The notes below the pieces were generated by a model, which was not told where the DNA came from, ran no database searches, and saw only the letters and a list, made by a program, of their open reading frames with translations. Position numbers and translations under genes: made by a program. Shown here one piece after another: positions 1-7,779 of a stretch of 64,000 nucleotides of DNA. How positions within the stretch are numbered: the first letter of the stretch is position 1; every line of letters begins with the position of its first letter. The stretch is from CAZXFA01 sp964640085 (GTDB lineage: Bacteria > Actinomycetota > UBA4738 > HRBIN12), in the NCBI GenBank assembly GCA_964640085.1, contig CAZXFA010000007.1, positions 45,195-109,194 on the forward strand. Reading direction: 5' to 3'.

Positions 1-696
1 CGGGTGAATCCCCTGGCGGAGCCGGGTTCGTACCTGGACCCTATCCCTCCGGCCGACGCGGCGGGCGCCGGCGGAGCCGGCGCGGGGGCGGCGGGCGAAC
101 TCGACCCCGGCGCCGGCGCCAGCTGCACCGACGCGACCGGCCGACCGCTCCCCGGCCAGCTGTGCAACGCGGACCCGATCATCGCCGACCGGCCGTTCCG
201 CGGCTCGGGGGGCGGGCCCTTGCCGCCGGGCCTGATCGCCGATCCCTCGGCGCCGGTAGTAGGCGACCGCTACGCGGTCCCCTACCGGACGATCTTCCTG
301 GTCCTGGTGCTGCTCGGCGCGATCGTCCTGGTCCTGGTCCCGATCGCCAAGGGGCTGTGGCGCCGGCTCCTGATCCGGCGCTCCCGCGAGCCCCGTGCTC
401 GGGTCCTTGCCGCCTACCGCGTGTTCGCCGGGGAGGCGGCCGACCTGGGGATGGGACGCCGCCCCGGCGAGACGATCGAGGAGCACCGCGAGCGTCTCCG
501 GGCAACGGTCTCCTTCTCCGACGGACATCTGGACCGCCTCACCCGAACGACGTCGCGCGTCGCCTACTCGCCGCGCGAGCCCACGTCCGACGACGCCCGG
601 ACCGCCGTCGCGGACGCCCGGACCGCGCTGCGGGATCTCCGTCGGAGTGCCGGATGGGTCCGTCGCGTGGCCGGCACGTACCGACCCGGGCTCTGA
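1..696 (+). CDS. TgpA-like transglutaminase-family membrane protein, C-terminal part (5' end outside window)
   Basis: The reading frame is already open at base 1, so only the last ~231 codons are present. What is seen is a Gly/Ala/Pro-rich low-complexity stretch (first ~80 residues), one strong membrane helix at about residues 95-117, then an Arg-rich cytoplasmic tail with a helical segment carrying a PGETxEEHRERL-like run. That layout (linker, last TM helix, C-terminal DUF4129-like tail) is typical of actinobacterial DUF3488/transglutaminase (TgpA) proteins. The catalytic transglutaminase core would lie upstream and cannot be checked here. The GTG at position 4 is probably internal rather than the true start. 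Confidence 0.5.
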   Translation, partial: RVNPLAEPGSYLDPIPPADAAGAGGAGAGAAGELDPGAGASCTDATGRPLPGQLCNADPIIADRPFRGSGGGPLPPGLIADPSAPVVGDRYAVPYRTIFLVLVLLGAIVLVLVPIAKGLWRRLLIRRSREPRARVLAAYRVFAGEAADLGMGRRPGETIEEHRERLRATVSFSDGHLDRLTRTTSRVAYSPREPTSDDARTAVADARTALRDLRRSAGWVRRVAGTYRPGL

Positions 697-704
697 TCCG
701 GTTC

Positions 705-1187
705 TCAGATCGCCGTCTGGACGTGGGCCGCGGCCTCGCGGAGGGCTAGCACGAACCGGTCGCGATCCTCCCGGAACTGCCCCACCTTGGCCTCCACGCT
801 GGTGGCGATCTCGTCGATCGCGACGAAGAAAGCCAGCTGTCCCTCGCGAAGGGCGTCGATGATCTCGCCGTTGCGGCGGGCGACCTTGAAGATGCTCACT
901 CCGTCGGTGATGAGTTTCACCTCGGACAGATGCCGATCCAGGTGCGCCCGCCGGTTCAGGTAGTCCCATGCGCGGCGGACCCGCTGGAGCGACATCCCGT
1001 TGTCGAGCAGCGATCTCACGACCCGCAACGCCACGAGGTCCCGGAAGGAGTACAGGCGCGGGACCCCCGGCCGTCCCCCCGTGCCCTGGATCGACGGCCT
1101 CACCAGACCGATCTGATCCCAATACCGGAGCTGACGCGGCGTGCAACCCGTGAACTTCGTGGCCTGATGAGCGGTGAACCCCTCCAT
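705..1187 (-). CDS. MerR-family transcriptional regulator
   Basis: A 160-residue DNA-binding protein. The N-terminus carries the MerR winged-helix signature (FTAHQATKFTGCTPRQLRYW, then GLVRPS) followed by a dimerisation helix and a C-terminal domain with no Cys metal-binding pattern. The ATG at 1187 is chosen because GGAGG lies ~10 bases upstream and the HTH begins at residue 3; an in-frame extension upstream is low quality. It ends 8 bases from the convergent upstream gene. The effector is unknown. The lone regulator just downstream of an SOS-type operon may be unrelated to it. Confidence 0.85.
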   Translation of the reverse strand: MEGFTAHQATKFTGCTPRQLRYWDQIGLVRPSIQGTGGRPGVPRLYSFRDLVALRVVRSLLDNGMSLQRVRRAWDYLNRRAHLDRHLSEVKLITDGVSIFKVARRNGEIIDALREGQLAFFVAIDEIATSVEAKVGQFREDRDRFVLALREAAAHVQTAI

Positions 1188-1347
1188 CGGAACGCGCGCC
1201 CCTCCGACTCGTCCCACTTCGACACCATCGCGTCCGTCGGCGCGTCGTGGGGAGCTCGACGTGCGGTTGACGGTCACGCACCGGGGAAGGTGAACGATGT
1301 TGTACTGCTTCGGCAAACCCCTGGCAAGCGCGCAGGACGGAGGGCCC

Positions 1348-1371
1348 GATCCGGAACACGTTCGCCGGATC
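1348..1371. repeat. Inverted repeat, 7-bp arms (GATCCGG / CCGGATC)
   Basis: Perfect 7-bp arms around a 10-base spacer in the ~200-base gap between the MerR gene start and the DUF3040 gene end. There is no T-run, so it is not a standard intrinsic terminator; it could be an operator for the MerR protein or a weak 3' hairpin. On the minus strand, a TTGCCA-17-TACAAC promoter-like pair lies just downstream of it, ahead of the MerR gene. Confidence 0.35.
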
Positions 1372-1386
1372 CGGTGCGGATCGCGC

Positions 1387-1773
1387 TCATCCCTCGGGGG
1401 TGTCCGGCGGCGGAGGCGACTGGTCGCGGAAGCGACCCGCGAGCCGTGCGAGCAGCCCGGCCACCGAGAATCGTCCCGATTGGGTCTGCATCGCTCTGAT
1501 CTGGTCGCGACCCAGCGCCCGCAGGTACCGGTAGATCAGCAGCGACGAGGTCAGCATCACGCAGAACCCAGCGGCCGCGACCCACAACGAGACGGGGAAC
1601 GCCATCAACATCAGGAACCCGACCAGGAACCCGAACGCGGACCACCGGATCCGTCGCGCGAGGTGGCGATAGAGGGAGGTACGGCTCACCGCCTCGGCCA
1701 GACGAGGGTCTTCCTCGGACAGGCGTTGCTCGATCTCCTCGAGGATCCGCTGTTCGTCCGGCGAGAGTGGCAT
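1387..1773 (-). CDS. DUF3040 small membrane protein
   Basis: 128 residues. It opens with the DUF3040 signature (MPLSPDEQRILEEIE), has a charged N-terminal ~55 residues and two adjacent hydrophobic helices (about 52-72 and 75-95), then a basic, proline-tailed C-terminus. The family is almost confined to Actinobacteria and has no known biochemical role. The start is placed at the ATG preceded by AGGAG with 8-base spacing; it lies 17 bases after dinB and is probably the last gene of the LexA-controlled operon or an independent gene. Confidence 0.85.
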   Translation of the reverse strand: MPLSPDEQRILEEIEQRLSEEDPRLAEAVSRTSLYRHLARRIRWSAFGFLVGFLMLMAFPVSLWVAAAGFCVMLTSSLLIYRYLRALGRDQIRAMQTQSGRFSVAGLLARLAGRFRDQSPPPPDTPEG

Positions 1774-1790
1774 GGCCGGGTCTCCTGACC

Positions 1791-3089
1791 TCACGCTCCG
1801 TCGCCTCGATTATAGGAACGCCCCCCGCTTGTGGAAGGGGGTCGCTCGACCCCGGACGAACCACCGGGTCCCGGGGACGGGCGTCCACGGGCGCGACCCA
1901 GCAGCGACGCCGGCACGGTAGCCCCGCGCCCGAACCGGTGCTGGATCCGGTCGACTGCGCGCTCGACGTCTCCCCACCGCTCGCCGCGGAGCAGCGCCAG
2001 CTGCTCCGCGGCGGCCGGGACCAGCCCCGTCGCCTGGACCCCGAGGAGGCGGACCCGACGTCGGGCCCCCGGAAGGCCGCGGAACAGGCCGGAGGCCACC
2101 TCGTACAGATCGGCGGCGACGTCGGTGGGCGCGTCCAGGGTCCGTGATCTCGTGAGCGTGGCGAAGGTGGCGAGCCGGACCTTCAGCGTGACGGTGCGAG
2201 CGCGGTAACCATCCTCCCGCAAGCGCGCGCCCACGCGCTGGGACAACGCGAGGATCTCCCGCCGGAGCTCCACGTCGTCGTCCAGGTCTCGGCTGAAGGT
2301 CTCCTCGTGGCTGACCGATCTCGGTGGCTCGTAGGGCACCACCGGACGCTCGTCGTCGCCCCGGGCGAGCGCGTGGAGGTCGCGCGTGTGCTGCTCCCCG
2401 AGCAGGCGCCCCAGCACCGCTGGAGAGACCGCCGCGAGGTCCCCGACCGTCCGGACCCCCAGGCGCAAGAGGATCTCCATCGTCTTCTCTCCGACCCCCC
2501 ACAGCTCCCGGGCGGGCAGGGGGTCAAGGAACGCCCCGACCTCGTCCGCGCGGACGACCGTCAGGCCGTCGGGCTTGGCCTGCTTGGAGGCCAGCTTGGC
2601 CACGAGCTTGCTCGGTCCCACGCCCACCGAGCAGGAGACGCCGACGGATCCCCGGACCTCGCGACGGACCTTCTCCGCGATCGCCTCGGACGGCCCGAAC
2701 AGCAGCACGGCCCCCGAGACGTCCAGGAAAGCTTCGTCGAGCGAGATCGGCTCCACCAGCGGCGTCACGCCCAGCAGAACCTCGCGGAACCGGTTCGAGT
2801 GCGCCTGGTACGCCTCGAAGTCCGGCGGAACGAACACCGCGTCCGGGCACAGGCGGCGGGCGCGGACCGCCGGCATCGCGTTGCGGATCCCGAACGCTCG
2901 GGCCTCGTAGGAGGCAGACATCACGACGCCGCGGGATCCGGCGCCCCCCACGACCACGGGGCGGCCGGTGAGCGAGGGGTCCTTCAGCACCTCGACCGAC
3001 GCGTAGAACGCGTCCAGGTCGACGTGCAGGATGGGCTCGGTCGTCCGGTTCACTTGATCGAGCGTACCCCCATCACCTCCGTGCCTCAT
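1791..3089 (-). CDS. dinB: DNA polymerase IV (Y-family translesion polymerase)
   Basis: 432 residues. The Y-family palm motifs are intact: DLDAFYAS (Asp24, Asp26), SYEARAFG (~60-67) and SLDE (116-119), so this is a catalytically competent DinB and not the inactive ImuB. A helix-hairpin-helix (LWGVGEKT) and little-finger domain follow, and an internal EQLALL run resembles a beta-clamp-binding peptide. The C-terminal ~40 residues are low-complexity. Its ATG overlaps the dnaE2 stop as ATGA, implying translational coupling; a GTG at 3053 giving the shorter canonical N-terminus is the alternative. It would extend primers opposite damaged bases together with the neighbouring DnaE2. Confidence 0.93.
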   Translation of the reverse strand: MRHGGDGGTLDQVNRTTEPILHVDLDAFYASVEVLKDPSLTGRPVVVGGAGSRGVVMSASYEARAFGIRNAMPAVRARRLCPDAVFVPPDFEAYQAHSNRFREVLLGVTPLVEPISLDEAFLDVSGAVLLFGPSEAIAEKVRREVRGSVGVSCSVGVGPSKLVAKLASKQAKPDGLTVVRADEVGAFLDPLPARELWGVGEKTMEILLRLGVRTVGDLAAVSPAVLGRLLGEQHTRDLHALARGDDERPVVPYEPPRSVSHEETFSRDLDDDVELRREILALSQRVGARLREDGYRARTVTLKVRLATFATLTRSRTLDAPTDVAADLYEVASGLFRGLPGARRRVRLLGVQATGLVPAAAEQLALLRGERWGDVERAVDRIQHRFGRGATVPASLLGRARGRPSPGPGGSSGVERPPSTSGGRSYNRGDGA

Positions 3090-6000
3090 CGGCCGGCCGA
3101 GCCGCCGCTCGAGTGCCAGAGCTTCCGCGGGACCGCCGAGGCGACCGCCGATCCCTCGTGGGCCAGCGCCTCGGCCAGACGTCTGGCCCGGCGCGCACGG
3201 TGGAGCGCGACCATGTCCCACACGTCCTCAGCGATCACCGAGACGCCACGGCGGCCCGTGCGCCGGACCGTCCCCCCCACCACCAGCAGGAACGAGTGGA
3301 ACACGGTCCTCGCGACCTTGGGCTGCACGCTCTCGAACACCGTCACGTCGATCGGCCCGGTCGCATCGTCCAGCGTGAGGAAGACGATCCGCTGCCCGCT
3401 GCGGATCGCGGGGGTCTGCGAGGCCACCTTCACCCCCACCACCCGCACCCGCTCGCCGGCCCGGCATCGCCACAGGCGATCCGCACGGGTCGCGCCAAGG
3501 TCGGCGATCAGCGGCTCGAAGAAGCTCACGAGGTGCCGGCTCGCGTCCAGGCCGAGGACCTCGAGCTCGGCCCGGACGCGTTCGGCGTCGGTGTACTCGG
3601 GGAGGGAGAGACCGGGAAGGGTCGGGGTCGCCGCTCCGGGCGGCGGGTCCCCTCCTCGCCTCGCCGACCTCCCGCCACCTCGACGTGGTCCCCGCGAGGC
3701 TCGTCGACCCACACCCTCCGCGGCGACCCCCGACCGTGCACCCGGGACCCTCCGCGAACCCCGCCGACCGTCCTCCCGAGTGCCCAACGAAGCAGGACCT
3801 GCGGCCCAGAGATCCAGCGCGAGCTGGTCGCCCTCGCGCTGTGGCTCGACGGTCATCGCCGCGTACAGGCGGTCGCGACGCGTGCCGCCCGGGAGCACAT
3901 CGAACCCCCCGGCGTGGGCGAGCGCCTCCGCCACCGGTCTGGACACGCTCGTGCGCCGCAGGAGGTCTCCCACGTCGCGGAATGGCCGCTCGGCCCGGGC
4001 CTGGAGGATCGAGCGGATCTCGGCGTCCGAGATCCCGTGCACGTCGGCGAGCGAGAGCCGGATCCCGTACCCGCCGCCCGGGAGCCGCTCTACCGTGTAC
4101 GTCGGCTCGCTGCGGTCGACGTCGAGCGGCAGGACCGCGATCCCGTGCTCGCGTGCGTCCTCGAGGATCAGCCGCCGCGGGTACATCCCGGGGTCGTGCG
4201 TGAGGACCCCGGCCAGGAAGTGCGCCGGGTGGTGGGCCTTCAGCCAGGCCGAACGGTACGTCGGCACGGCGAAGGCCGCGGCGTGCGCCTTGCAGAACCC
4301 GAAGCTCGCGAACCGCGCGACGTCGTCCCAGGTGCGCTCGGCCACCGTGTCGGGGATCCTGCGAGCCCGCGCGCGGCGCAGGAGGTCCGCGCGCAGCCCC
4401 GGCAGCAGATCCTCGCGATCCAGGTGCCGGCGGATGAAGTCGGCCCGGGCCAGGCCGTAGCCCGCGATCGCCGTCAGGGTCCGCATCACCTGCTCGTGGT
4501 AGACGAGCACGCCGAAGGTCTCCCGAAGAACCGGCCGCAGCGACGGGTGCGCGTAGGTCGGCCGCTCCATCCCGTGGCGCCGGCGTAGGTACGGCGTGAC
4601 CATGTCCGACTTCACCGGGCCGGGTCGGAACAGCGAGATGTCGACGATCAGGTCCTCCCACCGCTCGGGCTGGAGCTTCTGGAGGAGCTCGCGCTGGCCT
4701 GGCGACTCGATCTGGAAGCACCCGAGAGTATCCGAGGCTCGGATCAGCTCGAAGGTCGGCCCGTCGTCGAGCGGGATCTCCGTCAGGTCGACCTTGACGT
4801 GCTCGGTGCGGACGATCTCGTCCACCGCATGGCGCATCGCCGAGAGCATCCGCACCCCGAGCACGTCGAGCTTCAGGTAGCCGAGGAGCTCGACGTCGTC
4901 CTTGTCGGCCTGGATCATCCGGTACCCCTGGAACGAGCGTTCGAGCGGCACCCTCTTCACCAGGTCGTGGTTCGAGAGCACGATCCCCGAGGGGTGCAGG
5001 GCGAGGTGCCGCGGGAACCCGTCCAGGCGCTCGGCGACCCTGAGCAGCAACTCGAGCTGACCGGCGTTGAGGTTGCTGCCGGCGAGCTCGGGCAGCCGCT
5101 CGATCGCCACGCGCAGGTCGTCGGCGCCGATCCGCGGGAACGCCTTTGCCACCCAGTCGACCTCGGGCTCGGGCAGGCCGAGGGCCTTGCCGACCTCGCG
5201 GATCGCGGACCGGGCGCGGAAGGTGTCGACCATCGCCACGCAAGCGGTGCGCTCGTCGCCGTGGCGCGAGAGGACCATGTCGTAGACGTCCTCCCGCCGG
5301 GCCGACTCCACGTCGATGTCGATGTCGGGCAGCTCGTCCCGCAACGGGTTCAGGAACCGCTCGAACACCAGGTCGTGGCGGATCGGGTCGACGTCGGAGA
5401 TCCCGGTCAGGTAGCAGACGAGCGATCCGGCCGCGCTCCCCCGGCACGCGCACCAGATCCCCATCGCCCGCACGTCGGCGACGATGTCCGCGACCGTGAG
5501 GAAGTACGCTGGGTACCCGAGGCGGTGGATCGTGGCGAGCTCGCGGTCGAGGCGGTCGCGGACCTCGCGGGTCGGTCGCATCCCCCGGCGCTCGAGCCCG
5601 CGCCAGCATCGCTCGGCCAGGACCGAGGAGGCGCTCCGCCCGGCCGGCGTCGGGAAGTCGGGGAACCGGGGCCGGCGCAGCTCGAGGTCGAACGCGCAGG
5701 AGGCCGCGATGTCGAGCGTGGCGTCGGCCAGGTCCGGGCGCTCGGCGAACAGCCGCCGCATCGCCCCCGCCGGCTTCAGCCACCCCTCGGCGTTCGTACG
5801 CGAGACGTTCGTCCGGCTGATCGGCACCAGCTCGCGCATGCACTCGAGCGCGTCGGCCAGGAACGCGTCCCGCGGCACGAGGTAGCGCACCGGGTTCGTC
5901 GCAACGGCCCGGACCCTGGCCCGCTCGGCCAGGCGCAGGAGCGCGCGGATCTCGGCCAGCGAGCCCTCCTCGAGTCGGTGCTGGACACCCATGGACAGGC

Positions 6001-6592
6001 GATCGCCGAACGCCTGCCACCAGGGCTCGAGCGCTACGAGCGCCGCCTCCGGGCGACCCGCCACGGCGAGGGCGCCCGGAGGCGAGGCCGGCCCGAGCAG
6101 GGCGGCCAGGCCCTCCGCGTTGGCGCACACCTGCTCGACGGCGAGCGAGGGCTCCCCACGCTCGCCCGAGTGGTGCGCGTCGGTGATCAACCCGCACAGG
6201 TTCGCGTACCCGCGCTCGTCCTGGGCGAGCAGGACGACGGACAGGGGAGAGGGTCTTTGCGGAGCGGTCTGGGTCGACGAGCGGAGCCGACGGACGGTCC
6301 TCGAGGCCTGAGGTCGGGTGGAGCGAGGCGGGGACCCAGATCCCGGAGCGAAGGGCCCTCGCCCCCCCACGTCGCCGTGGATGGTCAGGGTGGCACCGAG
6401 GATCGGCTTCACCCCGTGCTTCTGGCAGGCGGCCACGAACCGCGCCGCGCCGTACAGCCCGTCCCGGTCGGCGAGCGCCACGGCTGGCATCCCGAGCTCG
6501 GCGGCCAGCCGCGCGAGCGCCTCAGGCGAGAACGCCCCCTCCTTCAGCGAGAAGAAGGACCGGACGTCGAGGTGGACGACGCCGCGAGGCAC
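3086..6592 (-). CDS. dnaE2: Error-prone DNA polymerase III alpha subunit (DnaE2 type)
   Basis: 1168 residues, C-family polymerase. The palm carries PDIDIDV (422-428) and LKLDVLG (Asp576), the polymerase catalytic Asp residues. An OB-fold lies near the C-terminus (RVVGVKVASQTP) and QLALDLW (923-929) looks like a clamp-binding peptide. The N-terminal PHP domain has lost the usual HxH metal motif (Asp9 and Arg11 replace the two His), so no PHP exonuclease is expected. Two low-complexity insertions, ~73-117 and an Arg/Gly-rich one ~933-993, make it longer than usual DnaE2. Placed between the MBL remnant (24 bases upstream) and dinB (4-base overlap), downstream of a LexA box; a damage-inducible role is inferred. 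Confidence 0.93.
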   Translation of the reverse strand: MPRGVVHLDVRSFFSLKEGAFSPEALARLAAELGMPAVALADRDGLYGAARFVAACQKHGVKPILGATLTIHGDVGGRGPFAPGSGSPPRSTRPQASRTVRRLRSSTQTAPQRPSPLSVVLLAQDERGYANLCGLITDAHHSGERGEPSLAVEQVCANAEGLAALLGPASPPGALAVAGRPEAALVALEPWWQAFGDRLSMGVQHRLEEGSLAEIRALLRLAERARVRAVATNPVRYLVPRDAFLADALECMRELVPISRTNVSRTNAEGWLKPAGAMRRLFAERPDLADATLDIAASCAFDLELRRPRFPDFPTPAGRSASSVLAERCWRGLERRGMRPTREVRDRLDRELATIHRLGYPAYFLTVADIVADVRAMGIWCACRGSAAGSLVCYLTGISDVDPIRHDLVFERFLNPLRDELPDIDIDVESARREDVYDMVLSRHGDERTACVAMVDTFRARSAIREVGKALGLPEPEVDWVAKAFPRIGADDLRVAIERLPELAGSNLNAGQLELLLRVAERLDGFPRHLALHPSGIVLSNHDLVKRVPLERSFQGYRMIQADKDDVELLGYLKLDVLGVRMLSAMRHAVDEIVRTEHVKVDLTEIPLDDGPTFELIRASDTLGCFQIESPGQRELLQKLQPERWEDLIVDISLFRPGPVKSDMVTPYLRRRHGMERPTYAHPSLRPVLRETFGVLVYHEQVMRTLTAIAGYGLARADFIRRHLDREDLLPGLRADLLRRARARRIPDTVAERTWDDVARFASFGFCKAHAAAFAVPTYRSAWLKAHHPAHFLAGVLTHDPGMYPRRLILEDAREHGIAVLPLDVDRSEPTYTVERLPGGGYGIRLSLADVHGISDAEIRSILQARAERPFRDVGDLLRRTSVSRPVAEALAHAGGFDVLPGGTRRDRLYAAMTVEPQREGDQLALDLWAAGPASLGTREDGRRGSRRVPGARSGVAAEGVGRRASRGPRRGGGRSARRGGDPPPGAATPTLPGLSLPEYTDAERVRAELEVLGLDASRHLVSFFEPLIADLGATRADRLWRCRAGERVRVVGVKVASQTPAIRSGQRIVFLTLDDATGPIDVTVFESVQPKVARTVFHSFLLVVGGTVRRTGRRGVSVIAEDVWDMVALHRARRARRLAEALAHEGSAVASAVPRKLWHSSGGSAGR

Positions 6593-6616
6593 CTCACGGC
6601 TCCGATGGGGTTCGAC

Positions 6617-7009
6617 CTACCCGCGCTCCCAGACAGCCGGATCGTGCGCGAAGTGCACCCGGACGGGTTCGAGCACGCGGAGCCGCCGCACCGACGCCGC
6701 GTATGCCTCGCGGCGGTCGGGCTCGCCCGGCTCGCCCGAGGCGGACGGCTCGGTGGCCCGCTCCCACTCGGCGCGGGACTGGAGCGCCTGCCCCGCGAGC
6801 GCCTCCTCGATCGGGGTCACGCGCGGCGAGAACATCGCCTCGTCCTCCGCGTTGCCGTTCCCCGACCCGTTGTCGAACAGGAAGACGCCGTCCCGGTGAA
6901 TCACGGCGTGTGCGTACGACGGCCACCACTCCCGTCCCAGCACCGCCTGTTCCTGCAGCGGCAGGCGCAGCTCCGAGACGAGGAACGGCACGACACGAGG
7001 CTCGGTCAC
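6617..7009 (-). pseudogene. Metallo-beta-lactamase-fold protein with the metal-binding core deleted
   Basis: 130 residues and still an open frame. The first ~70 residues read like the N-terminus of an MBL-fold hydrolase (HAVIHRDGVFLFDNGSG, then FSPRVTPIEEAL), and the last ~55 read like the C-terminal end of the same family (LAGQALQSRAEWE, then RVHFAHDPAVWE). The central HxHxDH metal motif and surrounding ~100-130 residues are absent, joined at an ALAGQAL sequence. I infer an in-frame internal deletion; the product should be unable to bind the two zinc ions. It may be decaying or reused. It lies 10 bases after DUF6504 in the LexA-controlled cassette. Confidence 0.6.
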
Positions 7010-7019
7010 CGCCTCGCAT

Positions 7020-7265
7020 CTAATCCCACAACCGCTCGATGTGCCAGCGGTCGTGCAGCCGGTCGTGGTAAAGGTCCCAGACCGCGCCGCCGCGGGCCTC
7101 GACCCGCCAGTACTCGCGGTCCCGTCCGTCGGCCCACCAGCGGCCCTCGATCCGCCAGCGGCCGATCACGTCGGCCACCTCGTACCGGCGCCCACGCCAG
7201 AGGAAGGCCGCCGGCATCCCCGCGTCGCGCTCGACCTCCACCGGCTCGTCGTAGGTCTTGGACAT
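7020..7265 (-). CDS. DUF6504 small protein, first gene of the SOS-type operon
   Basis: 81 residues, rich in Trp and Arg, with the pattern EPVEVERDAG...AAFLWRGRRYEVADVIGRW that I associate with DUF6504, a small family often encoded beside DnaE2/ImuB-type mutagenesis genes in Actinobacteria. It has no membrane helix or Cys cluster. GAGGAA lies 9 bases before the ATG. The start codon is 34 bases downstream of the LexA-box palindrome, so it is the leading gene of the leftward cassette. Function unknown; a role accompanying translesion synthesis is only inferred from position. Confidence 0.75.
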   Translation of the reverse strand: MSKTYDEPVEVERDAGMPAAFLWRGRRYEVADVIGRWRIEGRWWADGRDREYWRVEARGGAVWDLYHDRLHDRWHIERLWD

Positions 7266-7299
7266 CCCGCTTCCTCGTGACCACCTCCCCCTCGAAGTA

Positions 7300-7315
7300 T
7301 CGAACGTATGTTCGA
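7300..7315 (-). promoter_or_regulatory. LexA (SOS) box upstream of the dnaE2-dinB cassette
   Basis: TCGAACGTATGTTCGA: perfect TCGAAC/GTTCGA arms around 4 bases, matching the Gram-positive/actinobacterial SOS consensus. It lies 34 bases upstream of the first gene of the leftward operon, in the only sizeable gap there. It points to repression by LexA and induction by DNA damage of DUF6504, dnaE2 and dinB. Confidence 0.85.
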
Positions 7316-7362
7316 GGGGGAAGGCGAACGTACACCAGGGGTCCGACAGCCGTCAAGACGGG

Positions 7363-7746
7363 CTATCCCTGCTCGGTGGGGGCGACCTCGCGCCGATCGA
7401 CCCACTCCCGGTGCAGCGTGCAGCGGCCCTCGGCGTCGAAGTCCAGGACCAGGATCCCGTCCAGCTCCACCCGTCGGGCGCCCTCGTCGAACGCGACCCG
7501 CCACCACGCCACGCCTCGCTCCTCCTCCAGGGCGAGCGGCTCGAACCGGGTCTCCAGACCCGGCTGCACGCCTCCCTCGATCCAGCGCCGGACGATCTCG
7601 TCCCGCCCGCGCGCCGCGTCGTCCCGGAAGGGACCGTGGTGGTAGACCGCGTCCCCGGAGAACAGCCCCGCGACCTCGTCCGGGTCGTTCGAGGCCCACG
7701 CCGCGAAGTACCGCTCGAGCCACCCCCGGAAGGCCGTGCCGTCCAC
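7363..7746 (-). CDS. SnoaL-like (NTF2 fold) protein
   Basis: 127 residues with the SnoaL/NTF2-like pattern: an N-terminal helix (FRGWLERYFAAWASNDPDEV), AGLFSGDAVYHHGPF, then beta-strands ending GRCTLHREWVDRREV. Family members are small cone-shaped cyclases, isomerases or binding proteins; no substrate can be named. The GTG at 7746 is the only suitable start. It is divergent from the formimidoyltransferase gene, with 33 bases between the starts. Confidence 0.75.
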   Translation of the reverse strand: MDGTAFRGWLERYFAAWASNDPDEVAGLFSGDAVYHHGPFRDDAARGRDEIVRRWIEGGVQPGLETRFEPLALEEERGVAWWRVAFDEGARRVELDGILVLDFDAEGRCTLHREWVDRREVAPTEQG

Positions 7747-7764
7747 AGGGACATCGTACGTGGG

Positions 7765-7770
7765 TAGGCT
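7765..7770 (+). promoter_or_regulatory. -10 box TAGGCT, leaderless type
   Basis: TAGGCT ends 9 bases before the ATG of the formimidoyltransferase-cyclodeaminase gene, with no Shine-Dalgarno sequence between, so the transcript is likely to begin at or next to the start codon. Confidence 0.5.
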
Positions 7771-7779
7771 TCTGCGGCG

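Noticed and set aside
1355..1364. AACACGTTCG considered as a LexA half-site pair
   Set aside because: The GAAC and GTTC parts are 2 bases apart instead of 4, unlike the two accepted boxes.
1791..3089. ImuB, the inactive Y-family partner of DnaE2
   Set aside because: The catalytic residues of DLDAF and SLDE are all present, so it is an active DinB-type polymerase.
4799..7645. A 948-codon open frame on the plus strand opposite dnaE2
   Set aside because: It is a by-product of high GC content: composition is Arg/Pro/Val-rich without domains, and the minus-strand DnaE2 has full conserved motifs.
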